Positions 55,370-64,000 are shown, counted from the stretch's first letter. The stretch is 64,000 bases of DNA from Lachnospiraceae bacterium (GCA_017518735.1 JAFWTY010000007.1:62001-126000), one strand, 5' to 3'. Notes: generated by a model not told the origin, from the letters alone. Numbers and translations are program-made.

Positions 55370-56731
55370 ATGAACGAAGAAAAACTGACACCTTCTCAGT
55401 TAAAATACAAAATGATGACGGAAACGCCGGTACCGAAGCTGATTATGAAGCTTGCGGTTCCGACGATTTTAAGTATGCTTGTAACCGGCTTCTACAACAT
55501 GGCCGATACCTATTTCGTCGGAAAAATCACAACCGAAGATACGGCGGCTGTCGGCCTTGTTTTCTCGGTGATGGCACTGATACAGGCGGTTGGATTTTTC
55601 TGCGGACAAGGCTCGGGAACGTTTCTTTCCCGTATGCTCGGTGCGGGAGAAAAGAAGAAGGCCGAAGAAATGGCGGCAACCGGTTTTGTGGTTGCGGCAA
55701 TTTTAGGCGTAATCATTGCAATTCTCGGAAACATCTACGCACATCCTCTGGCCTATATTATGGGCGCGGATGAAAACAGCGTCGAAAAAACCGTCCAATA
55801 TATGCGAATTATTCTGATCGGCACGCCCTTTATGACCTGTCAGTTCGTGGTCAACAACCAGCTTCGTTTTCAGGGCAGTGCTTTCTATGCCATGATTGGT
55901 TTATTCTGTGGCGCGGCTGTAAATGTGATACTCGATCCGATCATGATTTTCGGATTTCACATGGGCATTTCCGGCGCGGCCGTGGCAACGATTTCCGCGC
56001 AATTTATCAGCTTTATCATACTCCTGAACGGAACGACGAAGGGGTCTAACCTTCGCCTGAACCTGAAAAACGTCCGCTTTCGGTTTTTCTATTTAAAGGA
56101 GATTGTAAACGGCGGCATGGCGTCGCTTTTAAGACAGGGACTTGCTGCCGTGGCGACACTTCTTATGAACAACAAGGCGCAGGAACTTGGCAGCAATGCT
56201 GCCGTTGCGGCGATGTCGATTGTTACCAAAATCGTCATGATGATTGGTTGTGCCATGATCGGTTTCGGACAGGGATTCCAGCCCGTCTGCTCGTTTAATT
56301 ACGGCGCGGGACTGAAAAAACGTGTGCGCGAAGGCTTCTTTTTCTGCTTTAAATACGGAACCATCTTCCTGACGTTCGGAGCTGCGATTCTGATCGTTTT
56401 TGCGGATCTAATCGTGTATCTTATGCGTGATGACATGGCGGTAGTGGAAATCGGAAAAGTGGCACTGCGCTGGCAGGCCGCAACACTTCCGTTGCTTGGT
56501 TTTTCTTCGATGGCAAATATGATGCTTCAGTCCACCGGAAAGGGCTTTAAGGCATCGATTGCATCGTCTTGCAGAAGCGGTCTTTGTTTTATTCCGCTGC
56601 TGTATCTTTTAACGTATTTTTATGGAATTCAGGGACTGGAAGCTACTCAGGCAATCGCGGATATCCTTGCTTTAATCATTGCAATTCCGCTGGCAGTAAC
56701 AGAACTTGCAAAAATGAAAGATAATTCATAA
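55370..56731 (+). CDS. MATE family multidrug/sodium exporter
   Basis: A 453-aa protein with about twelve membrane helices. The MATE start is visible: VPKLIMKLAVPTILSMLVTGFYNMADTYFVGK, and the repeat half begins near residue 240 with GMASLLRQGLAAVATLLMNN. The GQGSGTFLSRMLGAGEKKKAEE cytosolic loop is typical of the DinF/NorM-like group. It exports cationic drugs or metabolites in exchange for sodium or protons; the substrate cannot be predicted. ATG 55370 follows AAAAGCG weakly; a TTG at 55364 would add two residues. It is monocistronic as far as I can see, and a promoter-like repeat site at 56748 follows its stop. Confidence 0.92.
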   Translation: MNEEKLTPSQLKYKMMTETPVPKLIMKLAVPTILSMLVTGFYNMADTYFVGKITTEDTAAVGLVFSVMALIQAVGFFCGQGSGTFLSRMLGAGEKKKAEEMAATGFVVAAILGVIIAILGNIYAHPLAYIMGADENSVEKTVQYMRIILIGTPFMTCQFVVNNQLRFQGSAFYAMIGLFCGAAVNVILDPIMIFGFHMGISGAAVATISAQFISFIILLNGTTKGSNLRLNLKNVRFRFFYLKEIVNGGMASLLRQGLAAVATLLMNNKAQELGSNAAVAAMSIVTKIVMMIGCAMIGFGQGFQPVCSFNYGAGLKKRVREGFFFCFKYGTIFLTFGAAILIVFADLIVYLMRDDMAVVEIGKVALRWQAATLPLLGFSSMANMMLQSTGKGFKASIASSCRSGLCFIPLLYLLTYFYGIQGLEATQAIADILALIIAIPLAVTELAKMKDNS

Positions 56732-56747
56732 TTTTTTGACAGCATTT

Positions 56748-56779
56748 CCGGACACTTATTGGACAGTGAAGTGTAAGAT
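56748..56779 (+). promoter_or_regulatory. Orphan copy of the 11-bp-repeat promoter, antisense to the LacI gene end
   Basis: CCGGAC at 56748, TTGGACA at 56759 (11-bp period), then eight bases, then TAAGAT at 56774, the same geometry as the giant-operon promoters. The predicted transcript starts about 56786 and would run into the 3' end of the minus-strand regulator at 56875. No well-supported gene lies directly downstream. Confidence 0.65.
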
Positions 56780-56874
56780 AAGGCGGTAAGCTCGGATTAT
56801 GATGAGCGGAAGTATGTTTTTGCGAAAAATACAGGTAATAAAGGAATCTATCATAGAGATGGAAAGGACGACAG

Positions 56875-57888
56875 TTAATCAGTCTGACGTGCCTCTCCGC
56901 AGGATTCGCGCTTGACCAGTTCGCAGGGAATACGTACCTTTAACGGAGTACGAATCTGAAGATTGGAAGAGACGTAAACCAAATTTGCGCCATGAGCTCC
57001 CATATCATAGGCGGGAGCATGAATCGATGTCAGGGCCGGAGTGGTATATTTGCAGGCATCCACGTCGTTAAATCCGATGATGGAAATGTCCGAAGGAATC
57101 GACAGCCCGGCTTCATTAATCGCACGCATCGCTCCCATTGCAATTGCATCGCTTGCCGCAAAAACAGCAGTCGGACGTTTGGGCAGGGAGAGCAGGTCTT
57201 TCATCATTTCATATCCGGAAGCGGAGCAGAAGCTGCCTTCACGAAGGTAGGTTTCATTGTCGAGGTTGTGTCGCTTCATGTAATTGATATAGGCTTTTTT
57301 GCGGAAATCCGTAATCGGCTCATGGTCGCCGACGTATTCCTGACCGCCGATGTAGGCGATTCTTGTATGACCGAGTTTTATGAAATAGTGCAGGGCATCG
57401 CGGACACTCTGCTCAAAATCCATCGTGATGGAAGTGATGCGATAGCGTTCCACGGGCATGTCCAGAAATACGGTATTGGGACACAGACTGATAAAGTTCT
57501 GGATTTCCTTATTGGAAAACTTTCCGATACAGACCAGACCGTCCACCTGCTTTAAATTGTCCATGGCTTCCTTGTCGGAAGGGAAGATGCGGACGATTGC
57601 AATCTTGTTTTTTTCACAGAATTCTTCAATCCCCTGTCTTGCGGAAAGATAGTAGGGATCCTGGATTTCTTCTTCCACGGAGAACCACTCCACAATTCCC
57701 ATCGTAAACGCTTTCTTGGAACCCTGCACGGTTCTGGCGGGCTTGCTGTAGCCGACGCGCGAAGCAATCTGAAGGACTTTTTTGCGCGTGGCTTCGGAAA
57801 CGCTTAAGGTTGCGTCCTGGTTTAATATTCTGGATACGGCACCGGCAGAGACGCCGGCTTCGCGTGCTATGTCTCGAATTGTAGCCAT
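56875..57888 (-). CDS. LacI family repressor of the galactose/lactose operon
   Basis: A 337-aa regulator. The N-terminal LacI helix-turn-helix is TIRDIAREAGVSAGAVSRIL with the hinge region after it; the periplasmic-binding-protein-like effector domain includes AYIGGQEYVG, FAASDAIAMGAMRA and ISIIGFNDVD. It lies divergent from galK-galT-beta-galactosidase-transporter, so it most likely represses them in the absence of a galactoside; the effector is inferred. ATG at 57888 (MATIRDIAR) is used; earlier in-frame starts would lengthen the N-terminus beyond what LacI proteins have. GTAAAC half-sites fill the 240-bp gap to galK. Its 3' end is opposed by an orphan promoter on the plus strand. Confidence 0.92.
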   Translation of the reverse strand: MATIRDIAREAGVSAGAVSRILNQDATLSVSEATRKKVLQIASRVGYSKPARTVQGSKKAFTMGIVEWFSVEEEIQDPYYLSARQGIEEFCEKNKIAIVRIFPSDKEAMDNLKQVDGLVCIGKFSNKEIQNFISLCPNTVFLDMPVERYRITSITMDFEQSVRDALHYFIKLGHTRIAYIGGQEYVGDHEPITDFRKKAYINYMKRHNLDNETYLREGSFCSASGYEMMKDLLSLPKRPTAVFAASDAIAMGAMRAINEAGLSIPSDISIIGFNDVDACKYTTPALTSIHAPAYDMGAHGANLVYVSSNLQIRTPLKVRIPCELVKRESCGEARQTD

Positions 57889-57921
57889 ATAATCACCATT
57901 TCCTTGTTTCAAATAAATGAA

Positions 57922-57945
57922 AGTAAACAATATAATTGTTTTACT
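57922..57945. promoter_or_regulatory. Inverted-repeat operator in the lacI-galK gap
   Basis: AGTAAACAAT - ATA - ATTGTTTTACT forms a near-perfect palindrome just upstream of lacI, over its likely -10 region, so it may mediate autorepression. Confidence 0.6.
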
Positions 57946-58023
57946 AAACAGAATTGTAACATACTTTCGCTAGAAAACAACATACTATTTGGAATGTGCC
58001 GAAATATTGTGAAATCTGCACAA

Positions 58024-58064
58024 GGTAAACGATAAAAGTTCTATTAGTAAACATTAAGTAAACA
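58024..58064 (+). promoter_or_regulatory. Phased GTAAAC sites before galK
   Basis: GGTAAACG at 58024, AGTAAACA at 58046 and AGTAAACA at 58057 lie 22 and 11 bp apart on one DNA face, just upstream of the galK -35. They match the half-sites of the 57922 palindrome. Likely repressor or catabolite-regulator contacts (inference). Confidence 0.55.
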
Positions 58065-58066
58065 AA

Positions 58067-58095
58067 TTGACCAAGCTGTACAATAATGGTACGCT
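58067..58095 (+). promoter_or_regulatory. Promoter of the galK operon
   Basis: TTGACC at 58067, 17-bp spacer, TACGCT at 58090, about 30 bp before galK. The -35 lies right after the phased GTAAAC sites. Confidence 0.55.
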
Positions 58096-58128
58096 AATGA
58101 CAAGTGGTAGTACGACGGAGGTAGAATT

Positions 58129-59412
58129 ATGACATCTGTAAATGCAATTACCAAAAAACTGAATTCCGGAGCATATGATGAGAGACTTTTGGAAATCTAT
58201 GCCGATGAAAGCCTGCTTTCTTATGAGAAAGAACGCTATTTGAAGGCGATTGAGAAATTTGTCTCCATTTACGGAGAGGAGAAGATCCTGATTTTTTCCG
58301 CACCCGGAAGAAGCGAGGTTATGGGAAATCATACCGATCACCAGCAGGGAGAGATCCTTGCGGCAAGCGTGAATCTGGATGCAATTGCAGTGGTGCACCC
58401 CCTGAAAGAACGCATCGTCAAGGTGACCTCCGACGGCTACAAGGAAATCACGGTTCCGCTCGACGACTTGAAATGCAAAAGCGGCGAGAAGGGAACAACC
58501 AAAGCATTGGTCAAGGGCGTTTTGAAAGGTTTTGATTACAAGAATTTCAAAATCGGCGGCTTTGAGGCTTACGTTACAAGCGATGTTTTAATCGGCGCAG
58601 GCCTGTCCTCCTCCGCCGCATTTGAAACGCTCCTCGGAACCATTCTTTCTCACCTTTACAACAAGGGAGAAGTTTCCGCCATCGATATTGCCATCGTCGG
58701 TCAGTTTGCAGAAAATGTATACTTCGGAAAGCCCTGCGGATTGATGGATCAGATGGCATGCTCGGTCGGAAATCTGGTACATGTGGATTTTGCAAACCCG
58801 GATGATCCGAAGGTGGAGAAGATTGAATTTGATTTATCCCGTCACGGTTACAGCCTCTGCATCACCGATACGAAGGGAAGTCATGCGGACTTAACCGAAG
58901 AATATGCAGCAATTCCGAGAGAAATGAAACTGGTTGCCGGATACTTCGGCCAGAAGGTTTTGCTGGGAATTACGAAAGAAGATCTGATTCAGAATATGAC
59001 ACCGCTTCGTGCCAAATTCGGTGACCGTGCCGTTCTTCGTGCCCTGCATTTCATTACCGAGAACGAAAGAGTAAAGAAGGGTGTGGATGCGCTGAAGAAG
59101 GAAAATGTTCCGAAGTTTTTGGCAGCAGTTCGTGCCTCCGGAAAATCCTCTTACGAATTACTTCAAAATGTATATACTTCATCCGATGTGGAGCACCAGA
59201 ACGTATCACTGGCACTGGCGCTGAGCGAAATAACACTGGATGGCGACAAGAATGCATTCCGCGTTCACGGCGGCGGTTTTGCCGGAACGATTCAGGCATT
59301 CGTCCAGAATGCGGATGTGGAAAAATATAAAAAGACCATGGAAAGTGTTTTCGGAAAGGACAGCTGTCACGTGCTGAAGATCCGAAAAGAAGGCGGGGTT
59401 CAGGTAATCTAA
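58129..59412 (+). CDS. galK: Galactokinase
   Basis: A 427-aa GHMP kinase: the galactokinase signature appears as APGRSEVMGNHTDHQQG (about residue 60), where the usual GEHTDY reads GNHTDH; the ATP loop is GAGLSSSAAFE (about 157) and motif 3 is GGGFAGTIQAFV near the end. It phosphorylates galactose to galactose 1-phosphate, the first step of the Leloir pathway. It is longer than typical enzymes (about 390 aa) because of an N-terminal extension. ATG 58129 has GGAGG before it. GalT starts on the next base after its stop, so the two are tightly coupled. The variant signature suggests a clade-specific galactokinase; a related sugar kinase is possible but less likely given galT. Confidence 0.92.
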   Translation: MTSVNAITKKLNSGAYDERLLEIYADESLLSYEKERYLKAIEKFVSIYGEEKILIFSAPGRSEVMGNHTDHQQGEILAASVNLDAIAVVHPLKERIVKVTSDGYKEITVPLDDLKCKSGEKGTTKALVKGVLKGFDYKNFKIGGFEAYVTSDVLIGAGLSSSAAFETLLGTILSHLYNKGEVSAIDIAIVGQFAENVYFGKPCGLMDQMACSVGNLVHVDFANPDDPKVEKIEFDLSRHGYSLCITDTKGSHADLTEEYAAIPREMKLVAGYFGQKVLLGITKEDLIQNMTPLRAKFGDRAVLRALHFITENERVKKGVDALKKENVPKFLAAVRASGKSSYELLQNVYTSSDVEHQNVSLALALSEITLDGDKNAFRVHGGGFAGTIQAFVQNADVEKYKKTMESVFGKDSCHVLKIRKEGGVQVI

Positions 59413-60957
59413 ATGGAAAAACTGATTTACGAATTAATTGCATACGGAATTCAAAACGGACTGATCGAAGCCGACGATGTGGCATACCGCATCAACGTAC
59501 TTGCGGAGATGCTGGGGGTAATGAGTTTCAATACCTCATATGAGGATTTTTGCAACGACAGAAACACCATCCGTCCGGTGAACGAAATTCTGGATGATAT
59601 CTGCGATGTGGCATACCGGGACGGAATCCTAAAAGAAAACGGTATCACATATCGCGATCTTTTCGATACGAAGGTGATGGGAGCGATTACTCCGCCGCCC
59701 TCAACGGTGATCAGAGAATTTAAGACCTGCTATAAAGAATCTTCAAAAAAAGCAACGGATTATTACTACGATTTTTCCAGGGCGACCAACTATATCCGTA
59801 CCGACCGCATCCGAAAGGATGAAAAATGGCAGACCGAAACCGAATACGGTGCCATCGATATTTCCATCAACCTTTCAAAACCGGAGAAGGACCCGAAGGC
59901 AATTGCGGCAGCCTTATCGGCTCCGAAGGGCGGCTATCCCGCCTGCCTGTTATGCCGGGAAAACGAAGGATATGCGGGACACCTAAACCATCCGGCCAGA
60001 CAGAATCACAGACTGATTCCGATCACACTTGACGGAGAGGATTATTTCCTACAGTATTCGCCCTACGTTTATTACAACGAACACTGCATTGTTCTGAATA
60101 AAGAGCATATTCCGATGAAGATTGACCGGGCGGTGTTTACGAAACTGTTTGATTTCATAGATCTTTTTCCGCATTACATCATCGGTTCCAACGCGGATTT
60201 GCCGATTGTCGGCGGATCGATTTTAAGCCACGATCACTTCCAGGGCGGCAATTACATCTTCCCGATGGCGAGAGCCGAGTACGAGGAGATTTTTGAACTG
60301 AAAGAATACCCGGACATCAAGGCCGGAATCATCAAATGGCCGATGTCGGTAATTCGTCTTCAGGGTAAGGACAGAAAGAAGATCGAAGAAGCTTCGGACA
60401 TGATTTTGAATAAGTGGAGAGCATACTCCGATGAAAGCGTCGGCATCTTTGCAAAGAGCGTAAAGGAAGGCTCGGTGGAAGAGCCTCACAATACCATCAC
60501 ACCGATTGCAAGAATGAAAGACGGTCTGTACGAGATTGATCTGGTGCTTCGAAACAACCGCACCGACGAAGAACATCCCTGGGGAATCTTCCATCCGACG
60601 GCAGATCTTCATCATATCAAAAAAGAAAACATCGGACTGATTGAAGTCATGGGACTTGCGATTCTGCCGGCAAGACTTTTACACGAAATGAGCGAGGTGG
60701 AGAGAAGAATCCTGTTGGGACTGAACCGGGGAAAAACTCCGGATACCGACTTAAGGGCCGATGAGATAACCGCAAAGCATGCAGACTGGGTGGAATCCTG
60801 GATTTCCGATTACGATTCCATTCACATGGGAAATCTCCATTCCATCATTCAAAACGAAATCGGAAAAGTTTTTACAAAGGTGCTCGAATGCGCCGGAGTA
60901 TATAAAAGAGACGAAGAAGGACGGAAGGCATTTCGAAGATTTTGTAACACGCTGTAG
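59413..60957 (+). CDS. galT: UDP-glucose-hexose-1-phosphate uridylyltransferase, class 2
   Basis: A 514-aa enzyme of the GalT class 2 type found in Firmicutes. Visible features: an N-terminal helical part, HPARQNHRLIPI, and the active-site region GGSILSHDHFQGG (about residue 272), followed by WGIFHPTADLHHIKKENIGL typical of this class. It exchanges UMP between UDP-glucose and galactose 1-phosphate, forming UDP-galactose. It begins immediately after the galK stop, with no gap and a weak ribosome site, so translation is coupled. No galE is in the window; UDP-galactose epimerase must be elsewhere. Confidence 0.93.
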   Translation: MEKLIYELIAYGIQNGLIEADDVAYRINVLAEMLGVMSFNTSYEDFCNDRNTIRPVNEILDDICDVAYRDGILKENGITYRDLFDTKVMGAITPPPSTVIREFKTCYKESSKKATDYYYDFSRATNYIRTDRIRKDEKWQTETEYGAIDISINLSKPEKDPKAIAAALSAPKGGYPACLLCRENEGYAGHLNHPARQNHRLIPITLDGEDYFLQYSPYVYYNEHCIVLNKEHIPMKIDRAVFTKLFDFIDLFPHYIIGSNADLPIVGGSILSHDHFQGGNYIFPMARAEYEEIFELKEYPDIKAGIIKWPMSVIRLQGKDRKKIEEASDMILNKWRAYSDESVGIFAKSVKEGSVEEPHNTITPIARMKDGLYEIDLVLRNNRTDEEHPWGIFHPTADLHHIKKENIGLIEVMGLAILPARLLHEMSEVERRILLGLNRGKTPDTDLRADEITAKHADWVESWISDYDSIHMGNLHSIIQNEIGKVFTKVLECAGVYKRDEEGRKAFRRFCNTL

Positions 60958-61003
60958 TGATTGATATAGGGTTATTGGTGTATGGCACCGGATTGGGGGA
61001 ATT

Positions 61004-63397
61004 ATGGCGAAGAGACATTACCTGAACAATGACTGGTTTTTTAACGATACCTACAAAGAAGGCATGGAGAAGATCGGTTACATCTACGACAACGATGCCA
61101 GAATCCGCATTCCGCACACCGTTGCCGAGACACCGCTTCATTACTTCGACGAACACGAATATCAGAAGGTATCCGCATATTTTAAGACATTCAACGTGCC
61201 GGTTTCCTGGGAAGATAAGGACATCCTCTTAACCTTCGAAGGCATTGCGCATTCCGCGGTTGTGTATATCAACGGAAAAGTGGCGGGTGAACATTTTTGT
61301 GGATATACGGCATTTACCTTAAACATCAAAGACCTCGTGGATTTCGGTCACGACAACCTGATCATGGTGAAGGTGGACAGCAGGGAGAGCCAGAACATCC
61401 CGCCCTTCGGTTTTGTGATCGACTACATGACCTACGGAGGAATCTACCGCGATGTCTATGTGGAAGTAAAAGAGCAGGCTCACATTGAAGATGCGTTTAT
61501 CTCCGCGGACAAGGACGGCGGCATTCGGTTAGAGGTTACCTGCACAAAAGAGGCAGCAGGGAAAAACCTCGTCGTTTCCATCGGCGATGTCGAACTCGGA
61601 AAAGAAGTCGTAGGAACGCCTGCGGAAAAGGAAGAGAGTGTTACGGCACTTTATAACTACCTTGTGGAGAAACCTCTTCGCTGGTCTCCCGAGGTGCCGA
61701 ATCTCTACACACTGAAGCTTTCAATCCAGGACGAATACGGTGTGGTAATCGATGAAAAAGAAGTCCGTTTTGGATTCAGAACCGCGGAATTCAAGGCCGA
61801 CGGCTTCTACTTAAACGGAGAAAAATACAAAATCCGCGGTTTAAACCGCCACCAGAGTTACCCTTATGTCGGCTATGCAATGCCGAAGAATCCGCAGAGA
61901 AACGACGTTTATCTGTTAAAGAAAGAGCTTGGACTCAACGCTGTCCGTACCTCACATTATCCGCAGTCCCAGCACTTTATCGAGGCCTGCGATGAGATGG
62001 GACTTTTGGTATTTACCGAGATGCCCGGCTGGCAGCACATCGGTGATGAGGGCTGGAAATTAAAAGCCATCAAAAATGTCGAAGATATGGTTTTGCAATA
62101 TCGCAACCATGCTTCCATCATCCTCTGGGGTGTAAGAATCAACGAGTCCGTGGATGACGATGATTTCTACAAGCGCACGAACGAGGCGGCTCACAGGCTG
62201 GATCCGATCCGTCAGACCGGCGGCGTAAGATGCTACAAGAAATCGAACCTACTGGAAGATGTTTATACATACAACGATTTCGTTCACTGCGGCGGAAACC
62301 AGGGCTGCGACAAGAAGAGCGAAGTTACGTCCGATACGAGCAGGGGCTATCTGATCACCGAATACATGGGTCACATGTTCCCGACGAAGGCTTTTGACTG
62401 GGAAGAAAAAAGACTCGAAGATGCAATCCGCCATGCCACCGTATTGAACGACGTGGCAAAGAACAACGATATTGCGGGATCTTTCGGATGGTGCATGTTT
62501 GACTACAACACCCACAAGGACTTCGGAAGCGGAGACAGAATCTGCTACCACGGTGTTATGGATATGTTCAGAAACTCCAAGATGGCGGCATATGTCTACA
62601 GCGAAATGCAGGATGAGACGCCCTTCCTCGAGATTTCTTCCTCGATGGATATCGGTGAACATCCGGGCTGTAATCGAAACGAGACTTACATTTTCACAAA
62701 TGCGGACTCGGTTAAGATGTACAAAAACGATGCACTCTTAAAGGAGTACACCCACGAGAATTCGGACTTCCCATATCTCAAAAATCCTCCAATCAAGATT
62801 GACGACTACATCGGAGATGCCTTGAAGGCGGAGAAGATGTCCCCCTCCCAGGAGAAGGACGTAAAGATCATTTTAAACGAAGTTGCAAAGTTCGGTCTTT
62901 ATCAGATGACCACCGGTTCGAAAATAAAGGCGGCGAAGCTCATGACCTTCCACCGCATGAAAATGACGGATGCTGTGGAACTTTACAACAAATATATCGG
63001 AGACTGGGGTGGCGAATCGGTATCCTATCGTTTTGAAGCCATCAAGGACGGAAAGGTTGTCAAGGAACTGAAGGTCGGTTCCGTTATGAAGCCTTCGCTT
63101 ACCATTGAGTGCGACAGAGTCGTATTGAAGGAAGTGGAATCATATGACGTAGCCTGCGTAAGAATCAGGGCTGTCGATGAGAACGGCAATACGCTTTACT
63201 ACTACAACGATCCGGTAATTCTCGAGGTGGAAGGAAACGCCGAACTGATCGGTCCTAAAGTTGTAGGACTGTCGGGAGGTATGGGCGGAACCTACATTAA
63301 GACCATCGGAAAGCCCGGAAAAGCAGTACTTACGGTCAGCGATGCGCAGGGCAGACAGTCCGTAAGCGTGGATTTCAGCATTCAGCTGGAAGCATAA
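61004..63397 (+). CDS. Glycoside hydrolase family 2 beta-galactosidase
   Basis: A 797-aa cytoplasmic GH2 enzyme without signal peptide. Order: N-terminal jelly-roll (about 1-165; GFVIDYMTYGGIYRDVYVEV), Ig-like domain (about 170-265), catalytic barrel (about 266-560) and a C-terminal beta region. NRHQSYPYVGYA and RTSHYPQSQHFIEACDEMGL mark GH2. Acid/base Glu381 lies in WGVRINES and the nucleophile Glu453 in ITEYMGH. It is shorter than E. coli LacZ (1023 aa), lacking the final large domains. It follows galT by 46 bp with a GGGGGA site, so it belongs to the same unit and would release galactose from lactose or galactosides for galK-galT. A beta-glucuronidase is possible but unlikely here. Confidence 0.9.
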   Translation: MAKRHYLNNDWFFNDTYKEGMEKIGYIYDNDARIRIPHTVAETPLHYFDEHEYQKVSAYFKTFNVPVSWEDKDILLTFEGIAHSAVVYINGKVAGEHFCGYTAFTLNIKDLVDFGHDNLIMVKVDSRESQNIPPFGFVIDYMTYGGIYRDVYVEVKEQAHIEDAFISADKDGGIRLEVTCTKEAAGKNLVVSIGDVELGKEVVGTPAEKEESVTALYNYLVEKPLRWSPEVPNLYTLKLSIQDEYGVVIDEKEVRFGFRTAEFKADGFYLNGEKYKIRGLNRHQSYPYVGYAMPKNPQRNDVYLLKKELGLNAVRTSHYPQSQHFIEACDEMGLLVFTEMPGWQHIGDEGWKLKAIKNVEDMVLQYRNHASIILWGVRINESVDDDDFYKRTNEAAHRLDPIRQTGGVRCYKKSNLLEDVYTYNDFVHCGGNQGCDKKSEVTSDTSRGYLITEYMGHMFPTKAFDWEEKRLEDAIRHATVLNDVAKNNDIAGSFGWCMFDYNTHKDFGSGDRICYHGVMDMFRNSKMAAYVYSEMQDETPFLEISSSMDIGEHPGCNRNETYIFTNADSVKMYKNDALLKEYTHENSDFPYLKNPPIKIDDYIGDALKAEKMSPSQEKDVKIILNEVAKFGLYQMTTGSKIKAAKLMTFHRMKMTDAVELYNKYIGDWGGESVSYRFEAIKDGKVVKELKVGSVMKPSLTIECDRVVLKEVESYDVACVRIRAVDENGNTLYYYNDPVILEVEGNAELIGPKVVGLSGGMGGTYIKTIGKPGKAVLTVSDAQGRQSVSVDFSIQLEA

Positions 63398-63458
63398 AGA
63401 AACGGAAACATACATGGGGAAAACGGAACGTAAACCGGAAAATGCAGGAGGTTACGGA

Positions 63459-64000
63459 ATGAAACTAGGACTGAAAGAAAAATTCGGATATGGAATCGGC
63501 GCGGTCGGAAAAGACATGGTCTACATGTTATCCGCCACCTATATTCTGTATTATTACCAGGACATCATGGGCGTGTCGGCATGGGTGATGGGGATCATCC
63601 TTATGGTTGCCCGCGTTTTTGATGCGTTCAACGATCCTTTAATGGGCGTTGTGGTTGCCAAAACCAAAACCAAATGGGGCAAATTCCGCCCCTGGCTCTT
63701 CATCGGTACTTTGGCCAATGCGGTTGTACTGGTTGCGATGTTTGCGGCTCCGCCCGCACTGAACGGAAAAGGACTTGCAGCATATGCGGCTGCAACATAC
63801 ATTCTCTGGGGTATCACCTATACCATGATGGACATTCCCTACTGGTCAATGGTTCCGGCATTTACCGAAAGCGGTAAGGAAAGAGAAGATATGTCCGCCC
63901 TTGGACGTACCTGCGCCGGTGTCGGTTCTGCCATTATCACGGTCATTACGATGACAACTGTAGTTTTCTTAGGCCAGTTTGTTCTCGGAAAGAGCCCGAA
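63459..64000 (+). CDS. GPH-type sugar/cation symporter, 3'-truncated
   Basis: The frame stays open to the window end. The N-terminus (KFGYGIGAVGKDMVYML, YYQDIMGV, RVFDAFNDPLMG and WGKFRPWLF) is the MelB/LacS-like glycoside-pentoside-hexuronide family signature. Such proteins import galactosides with a cation, fitting the upstream beta-galactosidase and gal genes. I choose ATG 63459 with GGAGG seven bases before it; an in-frame ATG at 63414 would add 15 residues and lacks a ribosome site. The substrate (lactose or another galactoside) is inferred from the neighbours. Confidence 0.9.
   Translation, partial: MKLGLKEKFGYGIGAVGKDMVYMLSATYILYYYQDIMGVSAWVMGIILMVARVFDAFNDPLMGVVVAKTKTKWGKFRPWLFIGTLANAVVLVAMFAAPPALNGKGLAAYAAATYILWGITYTMMDIPYWSMVPAFTESGKEREDMSALGRTCAGVGSAIITVITMTTVVFLGQFVLGKSP

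Noticed and set aside
56799-56915. A 38-codon ORF downstream of the orphan promoter
   Set aside because: No ribosome site at a useful distance, and it overlaps the 3' end of the LacI gene antisense. Coding evidence is absent.

Overview
The window looks like a chromosomal segment of a Gram-positive anaerobe of the Clostridia, most likely a Lachnospiraceae (Butyrivibrio/Roseburia-like). This rests on strong AGGAGG-type ribosome sites, an LPXTG-like surface protein with a class B sortase, a Leloir galactose operon with a class 2 GalT, and SpoIIE/RsbW/STAS partner-switching genes. No rRNA, tRNA, CRISPR array, insertion sequence or phage gene was recognised. The genus is a guess.

Layout. (1) 1-2854: a partner-switching signalling operon: a membrane sensor with HAMP and PP2C phosphatase (5' end outside the window), an RsbW-like ATPase, and a response regulator whose output is an OmpR/SARP-like DNA-binding domain. 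(2) 3183-15916: an operon for a 299-aa, a 3138-aa and a 793-aa protein of unknown function, behind two tandem promoters of unusual design. (3) 16086-19808: a membrane-anchored acidic protein, a secreted beta-helix-like protein, a 35-aa peptide, the biotin transporter BioY, and an opposing small protein with a Met/Gln/Pro tail. (4) 20071-34301: a second giant operon (1690 and 3002 aa), opposed by a 1926-aa gene (40096-34316, minus strand). (5) 40381-41310: a degenerate ATPase-like protein and a STAS anti-sigma-factor antagonist. (6) 41381-45243: an EAL c-di-GMP phosphodiesterase overlapping a membrane-anchored alpha/beta hydrolase. (7) 45380-54733: DegV, then TetR-sortase B, followed by a 2150-aa cell-wall adhesin. 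(8) 54794-56731: a membrane Mrr-like nuclease and a MATE exporter. (9) 56875-64000: a LacI regulator divergent from galK-galT-beta-galactosidase-GPH sugar transporter (last gene cut by the window end).

Main discovery candidate. About 34 kb between 3183 and 40096 is mostly coding for huge, apparently soluble proteins with no signal peptide, no membrane helix and no domain I recognise. Three of them (3138, 1690 and 3002 aa) are built from eight copies of one large module, marked by a Tyr-x-x-Pro-Asp-Ile-Asp-Tyr-type motif and an Asn-Gly-Lys-Thr-Ala-Glu-Glu-Leu-Trp-Gly-type motif. The 1926-aa protein is a separate family with its own internal duplication. Both clusters that carry these modules are preceded by the same promoter layout: direct repeats of TTGGAC with an 11-bp period, the second ending 8 bp before a -10 hexamer. 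This is the layout bound by SARP-type activators, and a response regulator with such a DNA-binding domain is encoded directly upstream of the first copy. A fourth copy is an orphan at 56748-56779, aimed antisense into the LacI gene. I infer a regulon in which a partner-switching/response-regulator pathway switches on the giant proteins; their function is unknown.
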